Shown here: in pieces, positions 1 to 5,753 of the stretch
Numbering within the stretch: position 1 is the first letter of the stretch
Layout of the letters: each line of letters opens with the position of its first letter
Assembly: GCA_964574335.1 (NCBI GenBank)
Contig: CAZNNH010000263.1
Span: forward strand, 1 to 6,036
DNA from: CAZNNH01 sp964574335
Lineage (GTDB): Bacteria; Acidobacteriota; Vicinamibacteria; Fen-336
DNA: 6,036 nt
Direction: 5' to 3'
The notes under the pieces: generated by a model
What the model saw: only the letters and a program-made list of their open reading frames with translations
What the model was told of the DNA's origin: nothing
Database searches by the model: none
Position numbers and translations under genes: made by a program

Positions 1-907
1 CGTGCCGCTGGGCGCGGCCTGGCTGCCTGAGAACCAGGACTACAGCGGGGCCACGCTGTCCACCGACTTCATGCGGCCGTACCAGGGCTACAACACGATC
101 CACAACTACGCCTACCGGGGCCTCTCCAACTACCACTCGCTGCAGACCTCGCTCCAGCGCCGGTTCGACAACGGGCTCATGCTCTCGGCCTTCTACGTCT
201 GGAGCAAGCAGCTCGGCCTGAACAACGACGACTACGCCGACATCCGGGCCAACGTCTCGGATGCGGAGGTGCGCCGGCTCGACTACTCGTACACCAACAA
301 CGACCGGCCCCACAACTTCGTGTTCAACTTCGTCTACCAGACCCCCAAGGTCACCGACGGCCCGGCCGGCGTGCTCTTGAACGACTGGCAGCTCTCGGGG
401 ATCTATCGGTGGATGAGCGGTACTCCGTACGGCATCGGCTTCTCGGTCCCCGGCGTCAACAACCAGACCCTCACCGGCTCGCCCGACATCGGCGGGCGCG
501 TGGTGGTGGTCTGCGACCCCGGCTCCGGGAGCAGCAGCGATCCGTACGCCCAGATCGCCAACCCCAACTGCTTCGCGCCGCCCCAGGTGGGCAGCGTGGG
601 CGACGAGTCGGCCCGCTACTTCGTCCACGGCCCCGGCCTCAACAACCTCGACCTCTCCATCTCGAAGAGATTCGTGGTCAAGGATCGGATCCGTCTGGAG
701 GTCCGCCTCGACGCGTTCAACGCGCTGAACCACACCCAGTTCTCGGGCGTGAACAGCGGCGTGAGCTTTGCCAGCCTGAGCGACCCGACCGTGACCAACG
801 CGGCCTACGACGCGAGCGGCAACCTGGCCCGGCAGAGCGGCTTCGGGACGATCAACGGTGCGCGGGCGCCGCGCACGATCCAGTTGGTGACCCGTCTGAC
901 GTTCTAG
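1..907 (+). CDS. C-terminal part of an Oar-like TonB-dependent outer-membrane receptor
   Basis: This is the 3' end of a gene whose start lies left of the window; 301 residues are visible and position 2 is only the first complete codon, not a start. The protein is probably an outer-membrane beta-barrel taking up or binding an unidentified ligand with TonB energy. Marks of the acidobacterial Oar-like receptors, in order (residues of the visible part): a YHSLQTSLQRRF strand with a following FYVWSK (44-69), PHNFVFNFVY (103-112), the DWQLSGIYRWMSGTPY segment (128-143), the HGPGLNNLDLSISKRF segment (209-224), LDAFNALNHTQF (236-247) and GFGTINGARAPRTIQ near the end. It closes on a terminal phenylalanine, the usual outer-membrane barrel signal for the BAM machinery. 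Two cysteines (171 and 190) flank a Gly/Ser-rich stretch that is likely a surface loop and could form a disulfide. The plug domain and N-terminus are not in view, so the ligand cannot be guessed. An intrinsic terminator follows 26 bases after the stop. Confidence 0.93.
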   Translation, partial: VPLGAAWLPENQDYSGATLSTDFMRPYQGYNTIHNYAYRGLSNYHSLQTSLQRRFDNGLMLSAFYVWSKQLGLNNDDYADIRANVSDAEVRRLDYSYTNNDRPHNFVFNFVYQTPKVTDGPAGVLLNDWQLSGIYRWMSGTPYGIGFSVPGVNNQTLTGSPDIGGRVVVVCDPGSGSSSDPYAQIANPNCFAPPQVGSVGDESARYFVHGPGLNNLDLSISKRFVVKDRIRLEVRLDAFNALNHTQFSGVNSGVSFASLSDPTVTNAAYDASGNLARQSGFGTINGARAPRTIQLVTRLTF

Positions 908-933
908 TTTTCGTACTCTCGCCTCACGACGTT

Positions 934-972
934 GCGGGAGCCGGCGCCGGCGAGCGCCGGCTCCCGCTTTTT
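934..972 (+). terminator. Rho-independent terminator of the left receptor gene
   Basis: A perfect 14-bp GC-rich stem pairs GCGGGAGCCGGCGC (934-947) with GCGCCGGCTCCCGC (954-967) across a six-base loop, and is followed at once by five Ts (968-972). It sits 26 bases after the receptor stop codon. There is no T-tract on the other side of the stem, so it should act on plus-strand transcription only. It separates the receptor from the converging large gene and implies the receptor is the last gene of its transcript. Confidence 0.92.
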
Positions 973-1072
973 GTCGGCCGGGAGATCATCGACCTCTTGG
1001 TCTCGAGCACGCCGCCACTGGCGGGGGCACGCCGCCCGGCTCGACGCCCTGAGACCCGGCGTCTGGGGCGGC

Positions 1073-4000
1073 TCACTCCGTGGGGAGAGCGAGCCGCCTG
1101 GCCAGGGCGGGCGTGATGCGCATCATCCGATAGACGGCCTTGCGCTCGCCGTCCGGCTCGTCCCGAGGCATCACGTACTCCCACACGATCCGCCCCTCCC
1201 GGGTGATCTCGAAGGCGCGGCCGTTGTCCGACTCGGTGATCAGCACGTTCCCGTTCGGCAGCGGTTGCGCCGCGCCGCGGGTTTTCGAGAAGAAGGACTC
1301 TGGCGGGTCGGCGACGTACTGCCATGCGATCCGCTTGGTGGCCGGGTCCACCTCCACCACGCTCGAGTACCGGCGCGAGATCCCGTTGACGAAGACCAGG
1401 AAGTTGCCGTTGTCGAGCTGAGTCGGCATGTGCGCCATGCCCACCAGGGGCTGGCCGTCCTCGCCGACGTCCTCGAGGCCCAGCGACCAGACGACCTCGC
1501 CGGCCGCCTCGTCGACCACGAACAGCAGGCCGAGGCCGAAGCTGCAGAGCAGCAGGTCGCCGCGCTTCACCGGTCCCTTGGTGCGTCGCAGGATCTCGAT
1601 GGTGTTGGTATGCAAGAGGTCGGACGTCCCCTCCCCGCGAGCGAGCCGTCCCAGCCGATCCTCCAGCCGCTTCGCCTGGGCCCGTCCCAGCAGATCGAAG
1701 ATCGAGACTTGGGAACGCAGGACGCCGCTCGAGGAGAGGAGGGTGATGGAGTTGTCGAGTATGGTCTCCTCGTCCCCTCCGTAGCGCACGCTGCGCTGCG
1801 CCTGGGTGAGCGTGTAGATGTCCCCTCGCTCGGTGAGGGCGACGTCGTGGTGCTGGTCGAGACGGCTGGACCAGACCAGGTTGGAGTCGAAGTCGAGGCG
1901 CAGCAGGGCGTCTGGCTTCGCCTTGTAGGTCACGGCCAGCAGGCCGCCGTCCGGCAGCAGCTCCAGGTGGTACCAGCCCTTCGGCGCCCACGAGGCCGGG
2001 GCGGTCCAGGTGTGGACCGTCTTGCCGTCGAGGGTCATGAGGTATCCCTCCATGCCTCCGATCGGCGCAAACAGGTCCAGGCCCGGCGAGGCGAGCGCCC
2101 GGTCGAGGACGGTCACCCCGTCGGCCGATCGCGGCTTGGCCTCGTCGACGGTGTCGACGTAGCCGAGAGCGCCCAGCCGGTCGAGCACGGCGTTCTCGGC
2201 GCGGTCCTCGTCGACCCGGCCTTCGCCGGGGAGCCGGCGTATCGAAGCCCAGATGGTGGCCGCCGTGGCCGCGGTGGCCAGGAGCAGCAGGACGGCCGAG
2301 CCTCGTCGCGGGGCGGCCCGGCGCCAGGACGCGAGATCGAGTCTCCACCTCCCGGGCCCGGCACCACCGCCGGTCACCGCCTGCAGCGTCCACCGCGCGC
2401 CGTCCAGCAGGAGCTGCCAGACGAGGGCAGCCACGGTCAAGGCGATCAACATGTGGGGGCAGTCGTAGAAGATCTGGAAGCGGGGGTAGATGAGGGTCGA
2501 TTCCAGCGTCAGCAGCACGCCGATCACCGCCATCAGGGCCACGGTGAAGGCCAGCGGAGTACCCCGCCTGAGGTAGACGGCCACCGCGAGCACGAAGACC
2601 GCAAGGTACAGGAGCGGCGTCAGCTCCCCCGGGAGCCAGCCTAGCGGCCACATCACGGCCCGGAAGAACGGCGCTCCGTACCAGCCTCCCGACGGGTTGG
2701 AGAGGGCCCCGGCCACGCCCCGTCCCGCCATTCGCAGCTTCACGAGGTACAGCTCCAGCATCTCGCCCGGATGCTGCGCCCACAGCCCGAAGTAGTACTT
2801 GAAGAGGATCGTCTCGTAGCCGTCCCCGAGGAACTCTATCTGCGGGTCCAGACGGCGGGCCACCGCCAGCCCCGAGGCGTCGGTCCAGTCGATGCCCTCG
2901 CGGCGCGCCAACGGGTTCGGCGGCACGCCGAGCGCAAGGACCAGCGAGTGCGCGACGGGGTGGTACGAGCCGGCCTGGCTGTAGGCCCGCTTCGCCCCGT
3001 CCGGCTGGTGCTCCTCCAGCGGGCGGATGTGGACCAGCCAGAACAGACCGGCGGACGCCGAGGCCACCAGGACGGTGACCGCCGCCCAGCGCAGGTGTGG
3101 GCGAAACGGCCGCCGTGGCCCCGGACCGGCCGGGCCCCGATACGCCAGCAGCAGGTAGAGGCCGACCAGCACCACGTAGATGGGGAGGTGGCTGGTCCTC
3201 ATGTTGACGGAGAACGCGAACAGCCAGCCCAGCAAGGCGGCGAACACGATGTGGGCCAGCCGGCGGGCCGGAAGCCCTCGCTGCGAGGCGTACGACAGCA
3301 GGGCCACCATCAAGGTGAGCAGGACCAGCATGAAGCCGTAGGTCGAGTAGAACCGCTGCGCGAGGTTCTGCAACACCGCCAGGGCGGAGCAGCAGAGGAC
3401 GGCGGCCAGCAGCAGGCTGGCGCCGTTGGCCAGCAGGACCCAGACGAAGACCAGCAGCAGCACGATCCGGGTGGCCTGGAGACCGAGGCCCAGCCCCCGG
3501 AACGACAGCCGAGGCTCCGCGCGGAGCCAGGTGGCCATCACCAGCGCCAGCGAGTTCTCGCGATTCAGGTGGGGCTGGAGCGTCTCGCGACAGTGCCGCT
3601 CCAGCGAGCCCGAGTCTCTTTCGACGAGCTGGCGCAAGGGGACGGACCGGAGCCCGGGATCCCTTTCCACGCCCCAGCGAACGCTCTCCGCCCTCGATGT
3701 GGAGGAGCTGGCTCCGCAGATGGCGCGATTCAGCGCGATGTCGAGGGACTCGCGCATCTGATAGTCCGGGTCGAGGGGCCCTTGGGGCGGGCCGAGGGCG
3801 CCCATGTAGAGGAAGGCGCCGAGGCTGACCCCGGCCACCATCACCCACGAGACGCCCCGCCACCACAGCGGCCGTGGGTGCGCCGTGGGGTCGTGGAGGA
3901 AGACCAGGTCCCTGACCACGAAAGCGGGGAAGCCGGCCGGGAGCCTGACGAGCAGGAGAGGAAACGCCACCGCCAGGATCTCGAGGGCCAAGAGCGGCCC

Positions 4001-4654
4001 CGACCAGCCGGTGTCGTACCGTCGCCCGCTCAGCCAGACCGCCGCGACGACCAGGGATAGGGCCTGGCCGGCCAGAAGCGGTGCTACCGCCGCGGAGCGC
4101 GTCACCCGAAACGCCACTACCGCCCAGACGACGGCGGCGGCGGCGACCGCCAGCAGCAAGAGCGGGTACTGACCGAGACGGTCGCGGGCCACCGCCAGGG
4201 CGAGGGCCGTGTCGTCTGCCACGACAACGGCGGTCCGGCACGGCGTGGTGGTGGGGCACGAGATGTCCAGTACCCTGCGGTGGTGGCCGACGTGGCGGTA
4301 GTACGAGTGGGGCTGCCGGGCGTCGGGCGACGCCGGCGCCTCACGCTGGAAGTCGATACGCTGGCCGTCGACGAACACCATCAGGTGCGGGGGCTGCCGC
4401 CCATCGTGGCTCTGCCACCGCTCCGGCAACCGGACGACATGGCTCTCCCGGTCCGGGTCCCGCCGCTTCGGGGCGCCGAGGCGCATCCGCAGGATCGCGT
4501 CGGAGTCGCGAGGAAGGATGGCCAGGACCTTGGCCAGGTCCGGGCTCCCTTCGGCCCGGTTGAGCGACCAGACGAGATGCGTGCCGAGCTGGGCGGCGAA
4601 AACCAGGCTGAGCAGCGCCAGGCTCAGCGCTCTGAAGGAACGTAGGACCTTCAT
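1073..4654 (-). CDS. Polytopic inner-membrane protein with C-terminal ASST-like six-bladed propeller
   Basis: The protein has 1193 residues. Helix 1 (about 8-30) is followed by a soluble loop (31-160, with Cys133 and Cys139). Further helices lie near 162-182, 188-208, 219-237, 267-287, 394-410, 411-429, 438-456, 466-484, 488-505, 521-541, 680-696, 700-720, 733-750 and 787-803. Arg/Arg-Pro-rich short loops (e.g. 456-465, 505-520, 751-786) fall on the inner side, which puts the C-terminus in the periplasm. Residues 865-1160 resemble bacterial arylsulfotransferase (ASST). Blade-ending tryptophans are W883, W928, W1056, W1111 and W1158, plus one blade without Trp near 967-984. QHHD (934-937), HTN (1015-1017) and H1075 in an AHMPTQLDNGN segment match the ASST histidine motifs. 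The family transfers sulfate between phenols; activity here is unproven because the expected arginine is not seen near 1037-1041. The membrane part is unrecognised. The ATG at 4654 is the only possible start after an in-frame stop at 4714-4712; it lacks a Shine-Dalgarno. Confidence 0.9.
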   Translation of the reverse strand: MKVLRSFRALSLALLSLVFAAQLGTHLVWSLNRAEGSPDLAKVLAILPRDSDAILRMRLGAPKRRDPDRESHVVRLPERWQSHDGRQPPHLMVFVDGQRIDFQREAPASPDARQPHSYYRHVGHHRRVLDISCPTTTPCRTAVVVADDTALALAVARDRLGQYPLLLLAVAAAAVVWAVVAFRVTRSAAVAPLLAGQALSLVVAAVWLSGRRYDTGWSGPLLALEILAVAFPLLLVRLPAGFPAFVVRDLVFLHDPTAHPRPLWWRGVSWVMVAGVSLGAFLYMGALGPPQGPLDPDYQMRESLDIALNRAICGASSSTSRAESVRWGVERDPGLRSVPLRQLVERDSGSLERHCRETLQPHLNRENSLALVMATWLRAEPRLSFRGLGLGLQATRIVLLLVFVWVLLANGASLLLAAVLCCSALAVLQNLAQRFYSTYGFMLVLLTLMVALLSYASQRGLPARRLAHIVFAALLGWLFAFSVNMRTSHLPIYVVLVGLYLLLAYRGPAGPGPRRPFRPHLRWAAVTVLVASASAGLFWLVHIRPLEEHQPDGAKRAYSQAGSYHPVAHSLVLALGVPPNPLARREGIDWTDASGLAVARRLDPQIEFLGDGYETILFKYYFGLWAQHPGEMLELYLVKLRMAGRGVAGALSNPSGGWYGAPFFRAVMWPLGWLPGELTPLLYLAVFVLAVAVYLRRGTPLAFTVALMAVIGVLLTLESTLIYPRFQIFYDCPHMLIALTVAALVWQLLLDGARWTLQAVTGGGAGPGRWRLDLASWRRAAPRRGSAVLLLLATAATAATIWASIRRLPGEGRVDEDRAENAVLDRLGALGYVDTVDEAKPRSADGVTVLDRALASPGLDLFAPIGGMEGYLMTLDGKTVHTWTAPASWAPKGWYHLELLPDGGLLAVTYKAKPDALLRLDFDSNLVWSSRLDQHHDVALTERGDIYTLTQAQRSVRYGGDEETILDNSITLLSSSGVLRSQVSIFDLLGRAQAKRLEDRLGRLARGEGTSDLLHTNTIEILRRTKGPVKRGDLLLCSFGLGLLFVVDEAAGEVVWSLGLEDVGEDGQPLVGMAHMPTQLDNGNFLVFVNGISRRYSSVVEVDPATKRIAWQYVADPPESFFSKTRGAAQPLPNGNVLITESDNGRAFEITREGRIVWEYVMPRDEPDGERKAVYRMMRITPALARRLALPTE

Positions 4655-4860
4655 GGACGCGCTGGCCGGTCGGCCGCTCTCCGAGCGGCCATCGTGCCGG
4701 GGATCGCGGTCTCAGATCGATTCACGGCGGCGTGACGCGGCCGGCGCTTTGGCCGCTTGCCGCCGCCGCTCCGATTCGGCCCGGATGCCGAGATGGAGAA
4801 GCTGGCCGTCACCTTGATCGGCGGCCCGTCGGCGTTCGCCGTGATCACCCTGCCCTTCAT
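4651..4860 (-). CDS. Small hypothetical ORF overlapping the start of the ASST-like gene
   Basis: A 69-codon frame starts at ATG 4860 behind a GGGAGG ribosome site and ends in TGA that overlaps the next gene's ATG as ATGA, the classic arrangement for translational coupling. Its first 22 codons after the start all end in G or C, as in neighbouring real genes, and encode an alternating polar/hydrophobic stretch starting MKGRVITANADGPPIKVTAS. After about residue 27 the codons become irregular and the peptide turns into Gly/Pro/Arg/Lys-rich sequence without recognisable features. No signal peptide or membrane segment is seen. I do not recognise it. It could be a small real protein, the 5' remnant of a decayed gene, or a translated leader serving mainly to feed ribosomes onto the large gene. 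An opposite-strand frame shares the same third positions, so the codon pattern alone does not decide the strand; the ribosome site and overlap favour the minus strand. An ATG at 4923 would lengthen it to 90 residues but has a poorly spaced ribosome site. Confidence 0.4.
   Translation of the reverse strand: MKGRVITANADGPPIKVTASFSISASGPNRSGGGKRPKRRPRHAAVNRSETAIPGTMAARRAADRPARP
4672..4690 (-). repeat. Perfect 8-bp hairpin just upstream of the large gene's start
   Basis: GGCCGCTC (4672-4679) and GAGCGGCC (4683-4690) are perfect inverted copies around a three-base loop. In the minus-strand transcript the hairpin ends 17 bases before the ATG at 4654, within the last codons of the small ORF, where a ribosome site would be expected. 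A competing short stem, GGCCG-gt-CGGCC (4664-4675), overlaps it. It has no T-tract, so it is not an intrinsic terminator. It may restrict independent ribosome entry, which would fit dependence on translation of the small ORF. Confidence 0.45.
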
Positions 4861-4869
4861 TGCTGCGAT

Positions 4870-4875
4870 CCTCCC
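4870..4875 (-). promoter_or_regulatory. Ribosome binding site of the small ORF
   Basis: On the minus strand this reads GGGAGG, nine bases before the ATG at 4860. It decides for this start over the in-frame ATG at 4923, whose only purine run touches the start codon. It is the only convincing Shine-Dalgarno near the 5' end of the small ORF/large gene pair. Confidence 0.5.
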
Positions 4876-4888
4876 GACGCGGTGCGAG

Positions 4889-4911
4889 GTCGGTTCACAG
4901 GCCGAACCGGC
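4889..4911. promoter_or_regulatory. Inverted repeat upstream of the small ORF, possible operator
   Basis: CGGTTC (4891-4896) and GAACCG (4904-4909) form a perfect 6-bp dyad with a seven-base spacer. One further G-C pair (4889/4911) is possible past a T/G step. It lies 14 bases upstream (minus strand) of the GGGAGG site, where a regulator could bind. No canonical -35/-10 pair was found next to it, so its role is a guess. Confidence 0.25.
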
Positions 4912-5122
4912 TTCTGCACTCATTCTCTCTCAGCCAGCGCCTGGAGACCTGCCCCTCCCCCGCTTCCGCCTCCGGGCTCCTGCTGGCTGGACGCCTGCAC
5001 CCACGGCGCCCCCACTCGCTGGGCGTTGTCCGATGGCCGAAAGTGATCGAGTCTGATCCCCCCGGGCCCAACTTTCCTCCGTGGCCGCGCACGGCGCCTT
5101 CCGGTGGCTGCGCAAAGGATTC

Positions 5123-5177
5123 GGCGGGCCGGTCGCTTGGATCCAGAATTCCGAAACACCTTCCGGGGCGGCCCGCC
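5123..5177. repeat. 9-bp perfect inverted repeat
   Basis: GGCGGGCCG (5123-5131) is inverted as CGGCCCGCC (5169-5177) with 37 bases between. The arms are pure G/C, so a chance match is quite possible in this sequence. The spacer contains an 8-bp palindrome, TGGATCCA (5138-5145). No function is visible. Confidence 0.3.
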
Positions 5178-5208
5178 ACTCCGCTGTGGCCACTCAACTC
5201 GACAGCCC

Positions 5209-5220
5209 CTAATGCGTTAG
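5209..5220. repeat. Short palindrome CTAATGCGTTAG
   Basis: CTAA and TTAG arms surround TGCG. The site is isolated, and its flanks show no second copy or longer dyad. It could be a protein-binding site, but nothing in the context supports a particular one. Confidence 0.2.
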
Positions 5221-5305
5221 CCAACACGACCAGCGAACAGAGACCCGGCGGCGGCGGGTCGTGGGTACCGCCGATTCGAGATCTTGGACTCAGGGATCCG
5301 GAATC

Positions 5306-5320
5306 TTGGCCGAAGGCCAA
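5306..5320. repeat. Perfect 6-bp hairpin with GAA loop
   Basis: TTGGCC (5306-5311) pairs with GGCCAA (5315-5320) around a GAA triloop. It is not followed by a T-tract on the plus strand, so it is not a standard terminator. It lies just before the larger stem-forming region at 5361-5448. Confidence 0.3.
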
Positions 5321-5360
5321 CCCGCCCGAGAGACCTAAGACCTTGCGGCTGTGCGTCTTG

Positions 5361-5448
5361 CCAGTATCCTCCCGACCGCAGACGGCAACAAGGGTGTAGC
5401 TGTGAGCCAGGACACTAGGGGCAGCACTCACACCCAGGAGGATGCTGG
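5361..5448 (+). promoter_or_regulatory. Candidate structured RNA element in the receptor leader
   Basis: CCAGTATCCTCC (5361-5372) pairs with GGAGGATGCTGG (5437-5448) as a 12-bp stem with a single U-G wobble (5365/5444) if read as plus-strand RNA; read as minus-strand RNA the same position is an A-C mismatch. Inside it, GGGTGT (5392-5397) pairs with ACACCC (5430-5435), leaving one base before the closing stem, and GAG/CTC (5404-5406/5427-5429) extends the inner helix past a six-base bulge. The direction fits a leader of the receptor at 5754. It matches no riboswitch class I can name, and pairing by chance is not excluded. Confidence 0.3.
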
Positions 5449-5462
5449 GTATCGCGTCGCGA

Positions 5463-5583
5463 GCGTTGCGGCGGGGCGCCGTTGCTCTGCTGTGTGGTGG
5501 TCGTCCGGCAAGCCCCATGCCGGGTACGGGGGTGACACTCGCTGATGCCAGGGCGCGAGCAACGCGACAGGGAACACCCGGCA
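5463..5583 (+). promoter_or_regulatory. Cluster of alternative complementary segments in the receptor leader
   Basis: CGTTGCTC (5480-5487) pairs perfectly with GAGCAACG (5557-5564), enclosing a hairpin CCGGCA/TGCCGG (5505-5510/5518-5523) with a seven-base loop. Both 3' partners have a second possible mate: GCGTTGC (5463-5469) also fits GCAACGC (5559-5565), and CCCGGCA (5577-5583) also fits TGCCGGG (5518-5524). Mutually exclusive pairings are what a switching leader would show, but 6-8 bp matches also arise by chance in GC-rich sequence. Confidence 0.2.
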
Positions 5584-5599
5584 GGATTCGCCTTGATAG

Positions 5600-5633
5600 G
5601 GGAGTCGTCATCCGAGGTGTGGGAGTCGTCATC
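5600..5633. repeat. 13-bp direct repeat with 21-bp period upstream of the right receptor
   Basis: GGGAGTCGTCATC occurs at 5600-5612 and again at 5621-5633, a spacing of two DNA helical turns, and GAGG follows both copies shortly after. An inverted partial copy, GACTCCC, lies at 5652-5658. The last copy ends 120 bases before the receptor start. The arrangement suits tandem binding sites for a regulator on one DNA face, or a small tandem duplication. The protein that would bind is unknown. Confidence 0.5.
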
Positions 5634-5737
5634 TCAGAGGATCCCGCCGGAGACTCCCATGGCTGGTGGCCAGAAACCTTCCGAGAGGAGCTGTCAGGTC
5701 GGAGTTTGGCCCATCTTGTGACGATACAGATGTTTGT

Positions 5738-5743
5738 GAGGAG
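5738..5743 (+). promoter_or_regulatory. Ribosome binding site of the right receptor
   Basis: GAGGAG lies ten bases before the ATG at 5754, and the purine run continues to about 5748. It supports that start over the in-frame ATG at 5730, which has no comparable site ahead of it. Confidence 0.6.
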
Positions 5744-5753
5744 AAGAGTGCTC

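Larger units (their letters stand above)
4861..5753. other. Gene-poor divergent intergenic region
   Basis: This stretch of nearly 900 bases lies between the divergent starts of the small ORF/large gene pair (minus) and the right-hand receptor (plus). No frame has a convincing protein: the open frames here give Ser/Arg/Pro/Gly-rich sequence without domain, signal peptide or regular codon use. Base composition drops towards the right end (26 G/C out of 53 bases at 5701-5753), as expected near a promoter. The region contains the inverted repeats, the stem-forming leader and the direct repeat listed separately. No tRNA, rRNA, IS terminal repeat or CRISPR pattern was recognised, and no clear sigma-70 promoter pair could be fixed on either strand. 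Confidence 0.7.

Noticed and set aside
1043..1063. GACGCC/GGCGTC inverted repeat just after the stop of the ASST-like gene, as a possible terminator
   Set aside because: The stem has only six pairs and no T-tract follows on the minus strand. No convincing terminator for the large gene could be identified.
932..2644. 570-codon plus-strand frame, and a similar one at 2771-4060
   Set aside because: Both are antisense to the ASST-like gene, rich in Arg/Gln/Glu/Gly and without recognisable motifs. Long antisense frames are expected when third positions are almost all G/C.
924..4259. 1111-codon open frame on the minus strand in another frame than the ASST-like gene
   Set aside because: The translation is Arg/Pro/Gly-rich with no domain or membrane pattern. 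It is the out-of-frame shadow of the high-GC real gene.
4793..5056. Plus-strand frame beginning at ATG 4793 with a hydrophobic stretch
   Set aside because: It shares its G/C third positions with the minus-strand small ORF but has no proper ribosome site, and it degenerates into Pro/Ala-rich sequence.
5209..5226. GTTAGCC next to a palindrome, as a possible integron attC edge
   Set aside because: It does not fit GTTRRRY and has no matching partner site or cassette structure.
5405..5415. AGCCAGGACAC, resembling the B12-box of a cobalamin riboswitch, upstream of a TonB-dependent receptor
   Set aside because: The rest of the riboswitch core (the GGTG-AA-TCC and GCCACTG elements upstream and the CTGCC after the box) is absent, and the receptor is of the Oar-like rather than BtuB type.
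5707..5720. TGGC...TTGT resembling a sigma-54 promoter
   Set aside because: The distance between the two elements is two bases too short for the GG/GC spacing.
5659..5721. 20-residue leader ORF with a GGAG site, 32 bases before the receptor start
   Set aside because: Its codon use is unlike the real genes and there is no run of a regulatory amino acid. A short ORF like this is easily produced by chance.
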